A stretch of 64,000 nt of DNA from assembly GCF_008365405.1 (NCBI RefSeq), contig NZ_QOKV01000006.1, forward strand, positions 62,001 to 126,000, given 5' to 3'. The position numbers were made by a program, and so were the translations under genes. Source of the stretch: Azospirillum brasilense. GTDB taxonomy: Bacteria > Pseudomonadota > Alphaproteobacteria > Azospirillales > Azospirillaceae. The notes under the pieces were generated by a model that was not told where the DNA came from, did no database searches, and saw only the letters and a program-made list of their open reading frames with translations. Positions 63,815 to 64,000 of this stretch are shown here, piece by piece (position 1 is the first letter of the stretch; the number at the start of each line of letters is the position of its first letter).

Positions 63815-64000
63815 GTGAAGGTCATCGTATGCGGAGCCGGGCAGGTCGGCTCGAACATCGCGCGCTATTTGGCGTCCGAGGGCAACAACGTCACGGTGAT
63901 CGACCATTCGCCGGAGCTCATCCAGCGGATCAGCGACACGCTCGACGTGCAGGCGATGGTCGGCCACGCCTCGCACCCCGACGTTCTGGAGGCGGCGGGG
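63815..64000 (+). CDS. trkA: Trk potassium uptake regulator TrkA (5' part)
   Basis: GTG 63815 opens a frame that runs off the right edge with 62 codons. It begins with VKVIVCGAGQVGSNIARYLASEG, the NAD-binding Rossmann start of TrkA, the peripheral regulator of Trk K+ transporters, followed by VIDHSPELIQRISDTLDVQ. A gap of 43 bp separates it from ntrX. This gene follows ntrYX in azospirilla. Confidence 0.9.
   Translation, partial: MKVIVCGAGQVGSNIARYLASEGNNVTVIDHSPELIQRISDTLDVQAMVGHASHPDVLEAAG

Overview
This 64 kb window is high-GC chromosomal DNA, almost certainly from an Azospirillum-type alphaproteobacterium (Rhodospirillales). The strongest evidence is the order nifR3(dusB)-ntrB-ntrC-ntrY-ntrX-trkA at the right end, the fused ispDF gene, a pyruvate dehydrogenase operon whose E1-beta carries its own lipoyl domain with an ftsB-type gene upstream, and the lepB-rnc-era cluster. 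I saw no tRNA, rRNA, CRISPR array, insertion sequence or prophage. No gene-free stretch exceeds 300 bases.

Layout. 1-5.2 kb: lepB-rnc-era followed by a ycjX/ycjF-like pair, with a large leader hairpin in front of ycjX. 5.2-10.9 kb: a TPR protein, a possible motility pair (FlaG-like and YjfB-like), a ClpP-family protease, a GT2 glycosyltransferase, a calcineurin-type phosphoesterase, and a very short amidohydrolase remnant. 10.9-15.3 kb: an RND efflux adaptor and pump behind a TetR-type palindrome. 15.3-24.8 kb (minus strand): transglutaminase/DUF2126, a lipoprotein di-haem cytochrome, a circularly permuted ATP-grasp/alpha-E fusion and a second transglutaminase. This is the most unusual gene set in the window. 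25-31.3 kb: an unrecognised gene, a LprI-like protein, an aldose epimerase, a zinc-ribbon Ser/Thr kinase and an exported cyclophilin. 31.5-39.3 kb: the ydbH-ynbE-ydbL envelope set, a SPINDLY/OGT-type glycosyltransferase, a coiled-coil membrane protein, lptD and a stand-alone Lrp ligand domain. 39.3-45.6 kb: a DEAD-box helicase, two hydrolases, a lipoprotein, parE and a thioesterase. 45.8-53.4 kb: ftsB, pdhA-pdhB-pdhC-lpdA, lipA and a RatA/COQ10 protein. 53.4-56.1 kb: cinA, ispDF and a CcsA/YpjD-like membrane protein. 56.2-64 kb: the nitrogen-regulation genes nifR3-ntrBC and ntrYX, then the start of trkA.

Functional themes. Three groups look like co-working units: pyruvate-to-acetyl-CoA conversion with its lipoylation enzyme (pdhABC, lpdA, lipA); nitrogen sensing (ntrBC, ntrYX); and outer-membrane building (ydbH/ynbE/ydbL and lptD). 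The minus-strand transglutaminase/ATP-grasp/alpha-E/DUF2126 genes belong to a class predicted by comparative genomics to perform peptide or protein ligation. Here a secreted c-type cytochrome gene lies among them.

Non-coding highlights are a run of four hairpins with interchangeable arms between ntrC and ntrY, a predicted leaderless promoter for parE, tandem 13-bp repeats in the pdhA leader, a 12-bp dyad before the cytochrome gene, and a scattered CCCTCTCCC-type hairpin repeat. Most gene identities are secure from motifs. Regulatory calls rest on pattern reading alone.
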